Assembly (NCBI RefSeq): GCF_032814565.1
Contig: NZ_CP136521.1
Coordinates: forward strand, 1,398,501-1,462,500
From: Hwangdonia lutea
GTDB taxonomy: Bacteria > Bacteroidota > Bacteroidia > Flavobacteriales > Flavobacteriaceae
Length of the DNA stretch: 64,000 bases
Direction of reading: 5' to 3'
Position 1 is the first letter of the stretch, and each line of letters starts with the position of its first letter. Under the pieces are notes generated by a model. The model saw nothing but the letters and a program-made list of their open reading frames with translations. It searched no databases and was not told the DNA's origin. The translations under genes and the position numbers were made by a program. This document shows, piece after piece, positions 24,951-33,501 of the stretch.

Positions 24951-27038
24951 ATGAAATTTCTTAAATTTTTATTGCTATTTGTATCGTTAAACGCCTTTGC
25001 ACAGCAAGGTGGCATGTGGATTCCTTCGCTTTTAGAAGGCATGAATGAGGAGGAAATGACCAGTTTGGGCAGCAAGTTAACGGCCGAAGATATCTACGAC
25101 GTTAACAACTCCAGTTTAAAAGATGCCATTGGGCATTTTAACGGCGGATGCACCAGTGAAGTGATTTCGCCAAAAGGCTTGATTTTAACCAATCACCATT
25201 GCGGATTTAGCCAAATACAATCGCATTCCTCTCTTGAAAACGATTATTTAAAGCATGGTTTTTGGGCAAAGAATTTTGAAGAAGAACTTCCAAACAACGG
25301 TTTGTTTATTGAGTTTATTGTGAGCATACACGATGTAACCAACAAAGTTTTGGCAGCCGTAAATGAGCAAATGACCGAAAAAGAAAAACAGTCTGCCCTT
25401 GATAAAACCAGCAATGGGATTTTAAAAACATGGCCCAAAGAAACTTGGCAAGACGCCAAAATAAAAGCGTTTTACAAAGGCAATCAGTACTTTTTATTTG
25501 TTACCGAACGTTTTGATGATATTCGTTTGGTTGGTGCGCCACCAAGCAGTATTGGTAAGTTTGGCAGCGATACCGATAATTGGGTGTTCCCAAGGCACAC
25601 AGGCGATTTCGCTTTGTTCCGAATTTATGCCGATGCCAATAATCGTCCAGCAAAATACAGCGAAAACAACAAACCGTACACCCCAAAACATTTTTTACCC
25701 ATATCGCTTGATGGTGTTGAAGAAGGCGATTTTACCTTGGTATTTGGTTTTCCGGGTCGCACCAACGAATATTTACCTGCCGTTGCTATTGAACATATCA
25801 CAAAAGATTACAACCCAACAAACATTGCCATTCGCGAAGCGGCTTTAAAAGTGATTGATGAAAAGATGAAAGCTGATGACGAGGTGCGCATAAAATACGC
25901 CTCAAAACAAGCCAGAATAGCCAATGCTTGGAAAAAATGGATAGGCGAGAACTTAGGCATTGAAAAAAGTAATGCCGTAGAAAAAAGACGTGCTTTCGAA
26001 GCTACTTTTACCAAGGCCTTAAAAGAAAAAGGCTTGGAGAAAAAATATGGTAATATCCTTCCGGAGTTTGACCGTTTGTACAAAGATTTTGCACCCGTAA
26101 ACATTAAGCGCCGTAATTTTATCGAGGTGTTTTTAACCACTAATGAGTTGATGCAAATGACTTTTAGAACCTATCAAGTTATGGAAGCCATCAAAAACAA
26201 CCCCAATGTTTTTGAACCTGCCAAAGCAGATCTTTCGGCAAGGTTAAAGAAAATCCATAAAAATTATAATGTCGATGTGGATAGAGGCGTGTTCAATAGC
26301 GTGATGCCTTTATACACCAATCATGTGGATGCTTCAATTTATGATAAAACGGCCTTCACGAATTTAGATACGGCTTTAAAATTATTAGAAGGCACACCAG
26401 AAGAGGTCTTAAACAACATTAATAACGATGCCGCTTACAAATACGCTAAACCACTTATCGATGAGTTTTTCAATGTTATCGATAAAGAATTTCAGAAAAA
26501 AAACGAGCCGATTACCGCGTTACAAACCCAATACATGACCGCTTTAATGGAGGCTTTACCCAATGCGCGTTATTTCCCGGATGCGAACAGTACGCTTCGT
26601 GTTACATACGGTCAGGTTCGTGGCTATTCACCCAGAGATGCGGTATATTACAACCATGTGAGCTATTTAGACGGTGTTATTGAAAAATATATTCCGGGAG
26701 ATTACGAGTTTGACGTGCCACAAAAACTCCGCGATTTATACGCTGCAAAAGATTACGGGCAATATGCCGATACCAACGGAAAAGTACCGGTTTGCTTTTT
26801 GGGCACCAACCACACCACAGGAGGAAATTCGGGTAGTCCAGCTATTGATGCCAACGGCAATTTAGTAGGGTTGAACTTCGATAGGGTTTGGGAAGGCACA
26901 ATGAGCGACATGAATTACGACCCCGAAATTTGCCGAAATATTATGGTGGATGTGCGTTACATCCTTTTTATTGTCGATAAATATGCGGGTGCCAAACACT
27001 TAATTGATGAAATGGAATTGGTGCATCCTAAAAAGTAG
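24951..27038 (+). CDS. S46 dipeptidyl-peptidase, DPP11-like
   Basis: Secreted (signal peptide ending NAFA) 695-residue exopeptidase that removes dipeptides from peptide N-termini in the periplasm. The chymotrypsin-like triad is visible: His in TNHHCGF (residues 80-85), Asp in the NWVFPRHTGDFALF region (near 220), Ser627 in GGNSGSP. Arg645, 18 residues after the catalytic Ser in NFDRVWEG, matches the residue that gives P. gingivalis DPP11 (Ser655/Arg673) its preference for Asp/Glu at P1; DPP7 has Gly there. A large helical domain is inserted from about 290 to 500, as in the family. Single gene. Confidence 0.95.
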   Translation: MKFLKFLLLFVSLNAFAQQGGMWIPSLLEGMNEEEMTSLGSKLTAEDIYDVNNSSLKDAIGHFNGGCTSEVISPKGLILTNHHCGFSQIQSHSSLENDYLKHGFWAKNFEEELPNNGLFIEFIVSIHDVTNKVLAAVNEQMTEKEKQSALDKTSNGILKTWPKETWQDAKIKAFYKGNQYFLFVTERFDDIRLVGAPPSSIGKFGSDTDNWVFPRHTGDFALFRIYADANNRPAKYSENNKPYTPKHFLPISLDGVEEGDFTLVFGFPGRTNEYLPAVAIEHITKDYNPTNIAIREAALKVIDEKMKADDEVRIKYASKQARIANAWKKWIGENLGIEKSNAVEKRRAFEATFTKALKEKGLEKKYGNILPEFDRLYKDFAPVNIKRRNFIEVFLTTNELMQMTFRTYQVMEAIKNNPNVFEPAKADLSARLKKIHKNYNVDVDRGVFNSVMPLYTNHVDASIYDKTAFTNLDTALKLLEGTPEEVLNNINNDAAYKYAKPLIDEFFNVIDKEFQKKNEPITALQTQYMTALMEALPNARYFPDANSTLRVTYGQVRGYSPRDAVYYNHVSYLDGVIEKYIPGDYEFDVPQKLRDLYAAKDYGQYADTNGKVPVCFLGTNHTTGGNSGSPAIDANGNLVGLNFDRVWEGTMSDMNYDPEICRNIMVDVRYILFIVDKYAGAKHLIDEMELVHPKK

Positions 27039-27086
27039 ATTGTAACAAAATATAATATGTTTATCCCGCGAGTTGGCAATAATTTG

Positions 27087-27833
27087 ATGAAAACGATTTT
27101 TAGAATAATAATTTTAGTTTCAATTTTACATTCTTGCTCTTCAAATCCTGAAAAAGACAAACTAATTGGGAATTGGAGTGTTGTGAATGGAATGAATGAA
27201 TTTGAATTTTACAAAGACTCTCTTATTGTTAATGAATTCGGAATGTCATACATAAACGAATGGATTATCAACGAATCAAAACTATATCTTGAGACAATTA
27301 AAGGACTTGACAGTTTCGGAATTAAAACTAAAGAATTTGATTATAAATTAAGTAAAAATCTAGATACGCTTTTTATTAAAAGGCCAACAGATAGCATTTT
27401 TGGACCACCAATTTTGCGAATTGAAAATGCGTATGATTATTTTCTGAAACGATTACAATTGACAATTGATTTACCTTCTAAAAGTAATTTGATTTCAAGT
27501 AACGAAAAAGGAAATGGATTAGATGTTTACGTTGGATTTAGAGATGGAAAATTAATAGCTAAAACTGATAGTGACAAAACTTATGGATTAGATGAAATTA
27601 ATTATGAAACTTTTGTTTTTATAGCTTCTCAAGAAACCGAATTAGATTCAACAAATTTTCAGTTTAATTTATTGATAGATAAAGGCATAAATAAAACAAA
27701 AATAGACTCAATCAAAAATATTTTACAATCAACAGGTTATAACAGAATGTTTAGAGTTTACACCAATAATAAAGTCGATTACCAAAAAAAGGATTGGAAA
27801 GATGAACTGAATTGGTTTGGTGTTTATGAATAA
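27087..27833 (+). CDS. Lipoprotein of unknown function
   Basis: ATG 27087 gives MKTIFRIIILVSILHSCSSN, a lipoprotein signal with lipobox HSC; the frame is open 10 codons upstream but that start has no signal. After it a small lipocalin-like segment (DKLIGNWSVVNGMNEFEFYKDSLIVNEFG) is followed by a 150-residue region with no recognised family, ending FRVYTNNKVDYQKKDWKDELNWFGVYE. The second half resembles a biopolymer transport-like fold (VGFRDGKLIAKTDSD...LLIDKGINKTKIDSI), but the call is weak. It is more AT-rich than its neighbours. Confidence 0.75.
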   Translation: MKTIFRIIILVSILHSCSSNPEKDKLIGNWSVVNGMNEFEFYKDSLIVNEFGMSYINEWIINESKLYLETIKGLDSFGIKTKEFDYKLSKNLDTLFIKRPTDSIFGPPILRIENAYDYFLKRLQLTIDLPSKSNLISSNEKGNGLDVYVGFRDGKLIAKTDSDKTYGLDEINYETFVFIASQETELDSTNFQFNLLIDKGINKTKIDSIKNILQSTGYNRMFRVYTNNKVDYQKKDWKDELNWFGVYE

Positions 27834-27935
27834 AAAAACTATTACCACATTGGTAACCGCTACACAAAAATTGAATTTGATTAAACCCGCACAATACAAG
27901 TAATTAACTCAACTTGTAAGACATAAATAGGTCGT

Positions 27936-27964
27936 CCTGCAAGGTCTCTTTTTGACCTTGTAGG
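27936..27964. repeat. Palindromic repeat (CCTGCAAGGTC type), copy 1
   Basis: CCTGCAAGGTC pairs with GACCTTGTAGG around TCTTTTT with one wobble. A second, reversed-order copy follows at 27989. Together they fill the gap between the convergent lipoprotein and LytTR genes and could act as a terminator pair. Confidence 0.75.
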
Positions 27965-27988
27965 TATTTTATCAAATTAAGAAAGGTA

Positions 27989-28019
27989 GACCTACAAGGT
28001 TTTGAAAACCTTGCAGGTC
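27989..28019. repeat. Palindromic repeat (CCTGCAAGGTC type), copy 2
   Basis: GACCTACAAGGTTTT pairs with AAAACCTTGCAGGTC around one G, a near-perfect palindrome just past the stop of the LytTR regulator gene. Confidence 0.8.
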
Positions 28020-28025
28020 GAAAAA

Positions 28026-28721
28026 CTATATAATTTTCAGTTGTTTTAATAAATTCTGCTTGTAAGTCCTGCCAATGGGGATTTTATTTTCTTTTATAAA
28101 AAGGATGTTTCCTGAAATTTTATCGACAAATTTTCGGTTTATAATAAATGATTTATGCACTTGAAAAAACTGGTTCTTCGGTAATTTGGAATGCCAATTT
28201 TTTAACGCATCAATATACGATAGCTTTTGGGTTTCGGTAACAACGGTAATGTAATTCCGGTCCGATTCAATATAAAGTATTGTGTTAAAAGTAAGCTTGT
28301 GCAATGTTTTATCGACATTTAAAAAGATGGTTTCCTCGTCTTTGTCTTCGGTGTTGCTTTTGGGCGTTTCAATTCTATCTTTTGCTTTATTAATGGCTTT
28401 TAAAAACCTATCGAACGAAAAAGGCTTTACCAAATAATCAACTATCGTATCGAGCTCGAAACTAGAAACCGCGTAATCGGGATATGCTGTCGTCATTATA
28501 ATTGCTGGTGGATTTTTAACGGTTTTAATAAAATCGAGCCCAGAAATATCGGGTAAGTTAATATCTAAAAAAATGACATCAACCGCATTGGAGTTTAAAA
28601 ACGAATTAGCTTCAATGGCCGCTTTAAACGTATCAATCAAATTGAGATGAGGAACTTTACCAATAAAGTTTTTTAAAACTTTTTGAGCAGGAATTTCGTC
28701 TTCAATGATGATGCAATTCAT
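28026..28721 (-). CDS. LytTR-family response regulator
   Basis: 231 residues from ATG 28721 (MNCIIIEDEIPAQK). A receiver domain (residues 1-118) has the acidic pair at EDE, phospho-Asp in VIFLDINLPDISG, and Lys in VKPFSFDR. The C-terminal LytTR DNA-binding domain (residues 135-231) includes LHKLTFNTILYIESDRNYI and FFQVHKSFIINRKFVDKI. An in-frame ATG at 28763 would add residues encoded by a repeat element and is less likely. It is 44 bases after the sensor kinase gene; the two form a LytS/LytR-type system. A candidate LytTR operator is at 29826-29864. Confidence 0.95.
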   Translation of the reverse strand: MNCIIIEDEIPAQKVLKNFIGKVPHLNLIDTFKAAIEANSFLNSNAVDVIFLDINLPDISGLDFIKTVKNPPAIIMTTAYPDYAVSSFELDTIVDYLVKPFSFDRFLKAINKAKDRIETPKSNTEDKDEETIFLNVDKTLHKLTFNTILYIESDRNYITVVTETQKLSYIDALKNWHSKLPKNQFFQVHKSFIINRKFVDKISGNILFIKENKIPIGRTYKQNLLKQLKII

Positions 28722-28737
28722 AGCTTTATGTTTTCTG

Positions 28738-28764
28738 GATTCCTGCCATCGCAGGAATGACAAA
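28738..28764. repeat. ATTCCTGC small hairpin repeat between kinase and regulator genes
   Basis: ATTCCTGC pairs with GCAGGAAT around CATC and is followed by GACAAA. It fills the intergenic gap of the two-component operon. Related copies are at 43272, 48028, 50289, 54011 and a decayed one at 37312. Confidence 0.85.
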
Positions 28765-28765
28765 C

Positions 28766-29737
28766 TTATTCAAGAATCAATTTTAAATACACTTTGAAGG
28801 TTTCAGTTTTATTAATTTTAAAGATGAATTTATCTTTATAAATCAGTTTTAATCGTTTTTCTAAGTTTTGTAAGCCTATTTTAAAATCGGTTTCGGTTAC
28901 TTTCTCTTTGTCAAAATCATTCTCACAAATACATTCTAAACTATTATTTTCAATATTAATAGAGATCGAAATATCGCTATTTAAAGTACTGTGTTTAAAA
29001 GCGTTCTCGATAATGGTTATTAAAAGCAATGGCGCAATTTTATGCTGAAACGAATCGATGTTTTTTGAATAATGAATCTGTTTTGTGCCTTCGGTTCGTA
29101 GCTTTTGAAATTTCATGTAATTATCAATAAACTGAATCTCTTTTTTCAAAGAAATCGTTTCAGCATTACTTTCGTAAAGTACATGTTTTAAGTTATCGGA
29201 TAGCATTAAAATAAGGTTGGCAGCTTCGTTTGGTTTTTCTAAAGTATAGGAATAAATGGTGTTCAAATTATTAAAAAGCACATGCGGGTTTATTTGCGAT
29301 TTTAAAAACTTCAGCTCCATTTCGGTGTGTTCTTTTTTAATCTGTTCCACTTCGGCTTGTTCATCTAAAAACCGGTACAGCATCCAAATAAAAGAGAAAA
29401 ATATGAGCGGCACCAGCGTTTGCCATAAGTAGTCGCTTAAACATTTCATAATAGAACATCCGCATTCTGCAAACACATTGCAATACAATTCGGTGGCTAA
29501 AAACGAGATGGCGGCAAAAACGAAAACGTACAAAATATAAAGCCGCTTTTTAACAAAAAACGGAAGCAACACAAAATGGTTGGCGTAAACAATAATAACG
29601 AGGATGGACAGGTATTGCAAAAACGGATTGTCGTGCCAATAAAAGTCTGAAAACAAAAAAAGCGATACTAATATAAACAGCATCCAAAACAGGATGTGCA
29701 CTAAAATTTGCGAAGTATGTTTGTGTAAAACCAGCAT
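28766..29737 (-). CDS. Sensor histidine kinase, LytS/YehU-type
   Basis: 323 residues from ATG 29737 (MLVLHKHTSQILVHILFWML). Four membrane helices occupy residues 10-135. The cytoplasmic part begins with a short coiled coil (EQAEVEQIKKEHTEMELKFLKSQ) leading into the His_kinase box INPHVLFNNLNTIYSYTLE (the family has NPHFL, here NPHVL), then the ATPase N-box LLITIIENAFKHS and a degenerate G-box region. It would phosphorylate the LytTR regulator encoded next. An upstream in-frame ATG (29791) gives an unlikely 18-residue extension. Confidence 0.93.
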   Translation of the reverse strand: MLVLHKHTSQILVHILFWMLFILVSLFLFSDFYWHDNPFLQYLSILVIIVYANHFVLLPFFVKKRLYILYVFVFAAISFLATELYCNVFAECGCSIMKCLSDYLWQTLVPLIFFSFIWMLYRFLDEQAEVEQIKKEHTEMELKFLKSQINPHVLFNNLNTIYSYTLEKPNEAANLILMLSDNLKHVLYESNAETISLKKEIQFIDNYMKFQKLRTEGTKQIHYSKNIDSFQHKIAPLLLITIIENAFKHSTLNSDISISINIENNSLECICENDFDKEKVTETDFKIGLQNLEKRLKLIYKDKFIFKINKTETFKVYLKLILE

Positions 29738-29825
29738 TATTTCCTGCTGAAAGTAAAGAGAAATGCAAAAGCAACAAAAAATTATGTACAAAAAACGGTT
29801 TTAGTATTGCAAACTACACAAACAT

Positions 29826-29864
29826 TGCCGTTTGTAAATTTAAGTGTGCCGTTTGTAAACTTAA
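29826..29864. promoter_or_regulatory. Direct repeat with 21-bp period, candidate LytTR operator
   Basis: Two 18-base copies (29826-29843 and 29847-29864), both TGCCGTTTGTAAAnTTAA, start 21 bases apart, so they face the same side of the helix. This is the spacing of known LytTR sites (two 9-bp repeats with 12-bp spacer). They lie between the LytS-type kinase gene and the divergent gene at 29928, upstream of a -7 box that has no -33 TTTG. Confidence 0.6.
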
Positions 29865-29888
29865 TTGGCAGGGTTTGCACAACTGTTT

Positions 29889-29896
29889 TAGGTTTG
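29889..29896 (+). promoter_or_regulatory. TAnnTTTG -7 box for thioredoxin-TPR gene
   Basis: TAGGTTTG, 31 bases before the ATG at 29928. There is no TTTG 19 bases upstream, as expected if an activator bound at 29826-29864 is needed. Confidence 0.6.
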
Positions 29897-29927
29897 AAAA
29901 TCATCAGTCAAAAAAATCATTTTACAC

Positions 29928-30815
29928 ATGAAACGAACCGTTATCTTATCCATCCTTTTACTTAATCTACTTTTTTCATTTTCCCAAACGGCAAATAAAC
30001 TTATAACCGATGAAAAAGGAAATGAACTTTTATTGGGAGAAATCTCAAAATTTGACTTAACTAAAAACACATTCAACACTTGGTTTTCTAAAAATTACGA
30101 CGATTATTTAGTTAATAAAGGCATTGCTAAGCAGTTAAAAGATTCGTTAAACCAATATGAAATTAAAGCTTTTTTAGGCACTTGGTGTGGCGATAGCAAA
30201 AAAGAAGTCCCTCGGTTTTATAAAGTTTTGGAAGCCGCGAAATTTCCTGAAAATCAATTGCAAGTTATTGCGGTCAATAGTACCAAAGAAGCTTATAAAC
30301 AAAGTCCCGATGGCGAGGAAAAAGGGTTGAACATCCATCGGGTGCCAACCTTTATTTTCTATAAAAATGGTAAAGAAATCAATAGAATTGTTGAGCATCC
30401 CAAAGAAACTTTTGAGCGTGATATGTTGACTATTGTATCCAAAAACAAGTACACCCCAAATTATATGGCGGCCAATTATATGTACAACTTACTCAACTCA
30501 AAAACTATTAACAGTTTAAAAATGGAGGAATCTATTTTAGTGCCAAGACTGGCCGAATTTGTAAAAGGCAGTCGCGAATTAAATACTTTTGGTTACTCGA
30601 TTTTACGCTCAAATCAAATAGAGAAAGCTTTGTATATTTTCGATTTGAACACCAAAATATTTCCCTATAAATACAATGTTTACGATAGTTTGGGCGAAGC
30701 TTATTTTGAAACAAAAAATTACACCGAAGCTTTAAAAAACTATTACAAAGTGTTGAGTTTAAAACCAGATGATAAAAATGCCAGAGAAATGGTTGATAAG
30801 ATTACGAAGTTATAA
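29928..30815 (+). CDS. Secreted thioredoxin-fold protein with C-terminal TPR
   Basis: Signal peptide (LLLNLLFSFSQ). Residues 75-180 form a thioredoxin fold: IKAFLGTWCGDSKKEVPRFY, QLQVIAVN, HRVPTFIFYKNGKEINRIVE, with the cis-Pro in RVPT. The active site is WCGDSKK, with only one Cys of the usual CxxC. Residues 230-290 carry two TPR-like helical pairs (VYDSLGEAYFETKNYTEALKNYYKVLSLKPDDKNA). It may bind or shuttle a thiol protein in the periplasm. It is divergent from the LytS/LytTR genes and is the best candidate target of that system. Confidence 0.85.
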   Translation: MKRTVILSILLLNLLFSFSQTANKLITDEKGNELLLGEISKFDLTKNTFNTWFSKNYDDYLVNKGIAKQLKDSLNQYEIKAFLGTWCGDSKKEVPRFYKVLEAAKFPENQLQVIAVNSTKEAYKQSPDGEEKGLNIHRVPTFIFYKNGKEINRIVEHPKETFERDMLTIVSKNKYTPNYMAANYMYNLLNSKTINSLKMEESILVPRLAEFVKGSRELNTFGYSILRSNQIEKALYIFDLNTKIFPYKYNVYDSLGEAYFETKNYTEALKNYYKVLSLKPDDKNAREMVDKITKL

Positions 30816-30869
30816 ACATAAAAACCACCTAAAAACAAATTCAAACTTCAGTCTTCGTGCTTCAAACTT

Positions 30870-32639
30870 TTAAACAATCTCCATTTTCTTTAATAAAAAA
30901 GACGCATTCATATTTTGGCAAATACCTTGTTTTAAGGTATAATCAAAGTGAAGTTCATCGTTTATAATTTTGGCATCAAAATAATAATTTTTCACGTCGT
31001 CGAGTTCCTTTTCAATCTCGCACAAACTTAAATCATGTGTAGCGATAATACCCGTAGCGTTTGATGCGACCAGCTTTTCTACAAATTTTTTAGATCCAAT
31101 GGCTTTATCGGTGCTGTTTGTGCCTTTTAAAATTTCATCCAAAACAATAAAGTACGGTTCGGTTTTTATAGCATCCACAATGTATTTCAATCGGGTTAAC
31201 TCTGAAAAGAAATACGAACTGTCATCGGTCAGAGAATCCGAAGTCCGCATACTTGTTATCAATTTTACAGGCGAATAACTACTGGATTTTGCACAAACGG
31301 GCAAGCCCACATTGGCCATAACAATATGTAAAGATACCGTACGTAAAAAGGTGCTTTTACCAGCCATATTTGCGCCGGTAACAATAAAAAACTGTTCGTT
31401 TTCAATGCTTAAATTACTGTCAACCCGTTTGTTTTTATTGAGTAGCGGATGCCCTAACTCCTCTGCTTTTATAACCGTTTGAGAGGTATTGATTTCCGGG
31501 AACACAAATTCTGGATGATTGTATGCAAAACCACCAAGCGAATTGTAGGCATCAAAAAACGAAACCACCTCAAACCAATCTTCAACTTTATCGGCATATT
31601 GTTTAATCCATTGCTCGATACGGTAGCTGTTTTTTATATCGGAAAGAAATAATCCGTTTCCCAAAATGGCTGAAATCAAATTATTCCGATTGTCCAAGGC
31701 ATCCAAAGATTTTGAAAGCTCATTAAAAATAGCTGATGCTTTTTTGGTGTCCGATTGAATTTTCTGTTGTTTTTCTTTCAACAACTCCGATGTAAAATCC
31801 TCGTTTTCAATACGGTTTAAAAGCGATGCATATTGACGAAAAGTGTCTTTAACCTTATCGGTATTCGATGAAAGTATATTGGTTTTTTTAACATAAATAC
31901 CCGTAATGCCCAATCCAATAAGCAACCAATAACCTATAAAAACCATATCAATAAGATTGAACAAAGCCAATGTGAAAATAGCAATGGAAAGCAAGGAAAA
32001 CACCAACGGAAACCAGCGCATCATTTTTGGTAAAAACGGTTTGTAATGTTGCAGCCAATTGATAATATCTTTTGCCGGAGTTTCAACAGAAACCAAACTT
32101 GATGTTGCAGAATACTGCTGGCGCCACTTAGGTTTACGGCTCAATTCTTTAATCGCGGTTTGCCGTAAAACAATGTTATCGGTATCATTTGCCAACAACG
32201 CTTCAGCTAATTTTTTGGTTCCCTCGTTAATGGTGGTACGGTTTATAAATTGAAAGAACGACCCACGCCCAAACAAATCGATATCCAAACTATAGAAATG
32301 GTTGGGGTTTTGAAATTGCAAGCCTTCATTTCTGCTATGAAAATCGCCCGTAGCTATTTTAAGTTCCTCTTCATTAATGGACACCAATGCGTTGTTAAAG
32401 TTTCGCTGCGCTTTAACATCGGTATGTTTTGAAAGCAAAAACGCAAAAATAGCAATGCCAATTATCAAAATTAAAACCGCCAGTTGCCAAAAACCAAAAC
32501 TTAAATACACGCCAAAACCGGTGGATAAAAATACGATGACCCTAAGCAAGCTGAGAGTTGTCATGCGTTTATAAAGCTTATCGGCTTTAGCTTTATAGAT
32601 TTTTAAATGATTATTATAATATGCTAAAGGATTATCCAT
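30870..32639 (-). CDS. MutS-like ATPase with membrane helices
   Basis: 589 residues. The N-terminus has two pairs of hydrophobic helices (residues 25-72 and 195-250), absent from true MutS. Residues 385-589 are a MutS-type ATPase: Walker A FIVTGANMAGKSTFLRTVSL, the SDS signature region (SMRTSDSLTDDSSYFFSELTRL), Walker B FIVLDEILKGTNSTDKAIGS and IIATHDLSL. There is no mismatch-binding domain. It is a Bacteroidota-wide family of unknown function, probably an inner-membrane protein with a cytoplasmic ATPase. Confidence 0.9.
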   Translation of the reverse strand: MDNPLAYYNNHLKIYKAKADKLYKRMTTLSLLRVIVFLSTGFGVYLSFGFWQLAVLILIIGIAIFAFLLSKHTDVKAQRNFNNALVSINEEELKIATGDFHSRNEGLQFQNPNHFYSLDIDLFGRGSFFQFINRTTINEGTKKLAEALLANDTDNIVLRQTAIKELSRKPKWRQQYSATSSLVSVETPAKDIINWLQHYKPFLPKMMRWFPLVFSLLSIAIFTLALFNLIDMVFIGYWLLIGLGITGIYVKKTNILSSNTDKVKDTFRQYASLLNRIENEDFTSELLKEKQQKIQSDTKKASAIFNELSKSLDALDNRNNLISAILGNGLFLSDIKNSYRIEQWIKQYADKVEDWFEVVSFFDAYNSLGGFAYNHPEFVFPEINTSQTVIKAEELGHPLLNKNKRVDSNLSIENEQFFIVTGANMAGKSTFLRTVSLHIVMANVGLPVCAKSSSYSPVKLITSMRTSDSLTDDSSYFFSELTRLKYIVDAIKTEPYFIVLDEILKGTNSTDKAIGSKKFVEKLVASNATGIIATHDLSLCEIEKELDDVKNYYFDAKIINDELHFDYTLKQGICQNMNASFLLKKMEIV

Positions 32640-32667
32640 TCAATTTTTTTATTGAAACGTAAATAAA

Positions 32668-32699
32668 CAAAAAAGCCCTGAAAATTTTCAAGGCTTTTA
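32668..32699 (-). terminator. Intrinsic terminator after zinc peptidase gene
   Basis: On the minus strand AAAAGCC-TTGAAAATTTTCA-GGGCTTTTTTG forms a near-perfect stem followed by six T; it separates the peptidase gene from the MutS-like gene. Confidence 0.85.
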
Positions 32700-32716
32700 A
32701 CTGTTTATTTTTAAAC

Positions 32717-33415
32717 TTAATCGCGGCTACCACCAAACACTTGTAGCGCCCAATACAACAAGGTTGCCAAAGCGCCAATAGCGGCAACTAAATAGGTTCG
32801 TGCTGCCCATTTTAAGGCATCTTCCGAACCTGCGTACTCCTGTTGCGATACCATATTTTTGTTTTTTAGCCATGCCAAAGCGCGGTTACTGGCATCGTAC
32901 TCAACCGGTAAGGTAATAAAGCTAAATAAGGTTGCAAACCCCATCATCACTACACCGGCAACCGCAACCCACCAGCCTAAACCTAAGCCTGCTGCACCAC
33001 CAAGTATTAAACCACCAATAATGAGCCATTGCGACATGCCCGAAGTTACACTTACTACGGGTACTAAAGCAGAACGCATTTTAAGCCACTCGTAAGCCTG
33101 CGCATGCTGTACGGCATGCCCACATTCGTGCGCCGCAACCGCAGCCGCAGCCGCATTTCGCTGGTTGTAAACTGCCTCGCTTAAATTAACCGTTTTGTTT
33201 TTAGGGTTATAATGGTCGGTTAAACGCCCCGGGGTCGAAATAACCTCAACGTCGTAAATACCGTGGTCTGCCAGCATTTTTTCGGCAATTTCGGCACCGC
33301 TCATTCCATTGCGCAATTGTACTTTGGAGTACTTCTCAAATTTCCGCTTTAGCGTACTGCTTACCAACCAACTCACCAAAGCAATCGCCCCGATTAATAT
33401 ATAATATCCTATCAT
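32717..33415 (-). CDS. Zinc-dependent membrane peptidase (YugP-like)
   Basis: 232 residues. It starts with one membrane helix (YILIGAIALVSWLVSS), then the conserved SGAEIAEKMLADHGIYDVEVI, the zinc motif AAHECGHAVQHAQAY (HExxH), three more hydrophobic helices (VVSVTSGMSQWLIIGGLILGGAAGLGLGWWVAVAGVVMMG...), and the third-ligand region FITLPVEYDASNRAL. The family is found in most bacteria; the substrate is not known. Confidence 0.93.
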   Translation of the reverse strand: MIGYYILIGAIALVSWLVSSTLKRKFEKYSKVQLRNGMSGAEIAEKMLADHGIYDVEVISTPGRLTDHYNPKNKTVNLSEAVYNQRNAAAAAVAAHECGHAVQHAQAYEWLKMRSALVPVVSVTSGMSQWLIIGGLILGGAAGLGLGWWVAVAGVVMMGFATLFSFITLPVEYDASNRALAWLKNKNMVSQQEYAGSEDALKWAARTYLVAAIGALATLLYWALQVFGGSRD

Positions 33416-33447
33416 CTTTTTCTCTTTTTAATTAATTTTAAATATAG

Positions 33448-33455
33448 CAAAAATA
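33448..33455 (-). promoter_or_regulatory. TAnnTTTG -7 box for zinc peptidase gene
   Basis: TATTTTTG on the minus strand, 33 bases upstream of the start. Confidence 0.4.
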
Positions 33456-33501
33456 ACGCCAATGTTGCGGTCTGAAGTTTTGTCAGTCTGTTAAAAAATT
33501 G

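Noticed and set aside
28722-28763. Longer N-terminus for the LytTR regulator
   Set aside because: The extra residues are encoded by the hairpin repeat; the receiver domain starts normally at 28721.
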